From Candidatus Adiutrix sp. (GTDB lineage Bacteria > Desulfobacterota > Desulfarculia > Adiutricales > Adiutricaceae): 5,332 bases of DNA. The translations under genes were made by a program, and so were the position numbers. The stretch is taken from contig JAITVE010000402.1 in NCBI GenBank assembly GCA_031285975.1, positions 1-5,332 of the forward strand, in the 5' to 3' direction. Of this stretch, positions 4,318 through 5,332 are shown in pieces. The notes below the pieces were generated by a model. The model was not told the DNA's origin, did not search any database, and saw only the letters and a program-made list of their open reading frames with translations. Within the stretch, counting starts at the first letter, position 1, and the number at the start of each line of letters is the position of its first letter.

Positions 4318-5332
4318 ATGTCAATCACTATTAATCACAACGCGATGGCGGCTAACGCCTATCGGAACCTGAGCAATACCTACGGGAAGCTCTCCACCAG
4401 CGTGCAGCGCATGTCTTCGGGCCTGCGCATCAACTCGGCCGCCGACGACGCCGCCGGTTTGGCCATCCGCGAAATGATGCGGTCGGACATCTCCACGTTG
4501 CAGCAGGGCTTGCGCAACGCCGCCGACGGCATCAGCATGATTCAGACCGCCGACGGCGGCCTGGCCGTTATCGACGAAAAACTCACCCGCATGAAAGAGC
4601 TGGCCGAGCAGGCCGCCACGGGTACCTACACCACCGTTCAGCGGGAAATCATCAACTCGGAATACCAGGCCATGGCCGCTGAAATCGACCGTATCGCCAA
4701 TTCCACCAACTTTAACGGCATTAAGCTGCTTGACGGCTCGGTTTCGAACCAGCACGGCGGGCAGGGCATTAAAATCCACTTCGGCGCGTCCAACAACGCG
4801 GCTGAAGACTATTATTTCGTGAACATGGGCGACGCCCGGGCCACCAGCTCCACCGGCTTGCGGGTGGGCGGCGACGCCAAGAACGACATTTGGGGGCAGG
4901 GCGCGGCGGGCGCGGGCCCCATGGCGGGCCCCGGCTGCTGCACGGCGGGCTTTGCCAGCCTCAACGAAAAGGCCGGTTTCACCAGCGGCGAAACCTTCAG
5001 TTTCGGCTATAACTGGGACTGGACGGAAGACGGCGACGAGCAGCTTTTGAGCGGCAAATACCTGGCCGGGCGTTACACCGTGGGCAGCGGCGACAGCCTG
5101 CAGAACCTCATCGACAAAGTCAACGCCGGCACCCAGGCCCGCGTGGGCATTGCCATTGACAGCGCGGCCCTGGCCGCGGCGGCGGCTTCCGGCGGCACCG
5201 TGGCCGTCTGCATCGGCGACGAAGCCTACTACTGGGGCAGCGCCAGCGCGGCCAACGGTTTTAACAAGAAGATGCATGACGTGAAAATCACCGCCGCGTC
5301 CGCCGAGGCCAACCAGGTCGCCTACAAACCCA
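4318..5332 (+). CDS. fliC: Flagellin, N-terminal and central parts (runs off the right edge)
   Basis: Starts at ATG 4318-4320 and is open for 338 codons to the window end. Residues 1-134 form the conserved D0/D1 region: INHNAMAANAYRNLSNTYGK (5-24), QRMSSGLRINSAADDAAGLA (30-49), ISMIQTADGGLAVIDEKL (72-89), RMKELAEQAATGTY (91-104) and EIDRIANSTNFNG (122-134). These helices build the filament core and carry the export and FliS/cap-related surfaces of the family. From about 137 the sequence is the variable outer D2/D3 region, with HFGASNNAAEDYYFVNMGD, GYNWDWTEDGDE (230-241) and KYLAGRYTVG. It holds cysteines C207, C208 and C298, rare in flagellins. The C-terminal D1/D0 helices are beyond the edge. 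Expected complete length is well over 400 residues, inferred from the missing C-terminus. Transcription is probably FliA-dependent with CsrA-type control. Ser/Thr in the outer region are likely targets of the neighbouring Maf-type enzyme. Confidence 0.96.
   Translation, partial: MSITINHNAMAANAYRNLSNTYGKLSTSVQRMSSGLRINSAADDAAGLAIREMMRSDISTLQQGLRNAADGISMIQTADGGLAVIDEKLTRMKELAEQAATGTYTTVQREIINSEYQAMAAEIDRIANSTNFNGIKLLDGSVSNQHGGQGIKIHFGASNNAAEDYYFVNMGDARATSSTGLRVGGDAKNDIWGQGAAGAGPMAGPGCCTAGFASLNEKAGFTSGETFSFGYNWDWTEDGDEQLLSGKYLAGRYTVGSGDSLQNLIDKVNAGTQARVGIAIDSAALAAAAASGGTVAVCIGDEAYYWGSASAANGFNKKMHDVKITAASAEANQVAYKP

Noticed and set aside
4321..5277. Minus-strand open frame of 318 codons opposite flagellin
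   Set aside because: The plus strand encodes an unmistakable flagellin. The antisense frame is low-complexity Gly/Ala/Val/His and results from codon bias.

Overview
The window looks like part of a flagellin and flagellin-modification locus from a Desulfovibrionaceae-type bacterium (Desulfobacterota). The coding regions are GC-rich. The flagellin amino terminus has the wording I know from Desulfovibrio flagellins (INHN near the start, then SSGLRINSAADDAAGLAIRE and KELAEQAATGTY). A Maf/DUF115-type flagellin glycosyltransferase lies close by. The genus is inferred from recalled family resemblance, not from a search.

Left part (1-3424), all on the minus strand and read right to left: a radical SAM/SPASM protein (3424-2282), a CgeB-like glycosyltransferase with a TPR-like C-terminal half (2262-724), and the N-terminal 236 residues of a Maf-type protein (710 to the left edge). 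The gaps are 19 and 13 bases and each gene has a good Shine-Dalgarno, so this is almost certainly one operon. The radical SAM protein carries two in-frame copies of an 84-base-period repeat inside its SPASM domain. This looks like a coding mobile or palindromic element and is one of the two most unusual features here.

Middle (3425-4317): an intergenic region of 893 bases between divergent genes. It holds a perfect hairpin in the radical SAM leader, a 72-base tandem repeat with REP/dRS3-like palindromes (3574-3790), an AT-richer stretch, a good candidate sigma-28 (FliA) promoter at 4006-4033, and a flagellin leader of about 277 bases. The leader contains a possible broken remnant of a REP-associated transposase. 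It ends in two adjacent hairpins, the first with GGA in its loop, followed by a GGA-rich Shine-Dalgarno. This layout matches CsrA-controlled flagellin leaders.

Right part (4318-5332): the plus-strand flagellin gene, running off the right edge. The D0/D1 N-terminal region is complete, followed by a long variable D2/D3 region with three cysteines.

Inferred working model: flagellin is made late from a FliA promoter under CsrA translational control. The divergent operon decorates it: Maf transfers a sugar to surface Ser/Thr residues, the CgeB-like enzyme adds or extends sugars, and the radical SAM protein modifies either the sugar or the protein. No tRNA, rRNA or CRISPR array was seen.
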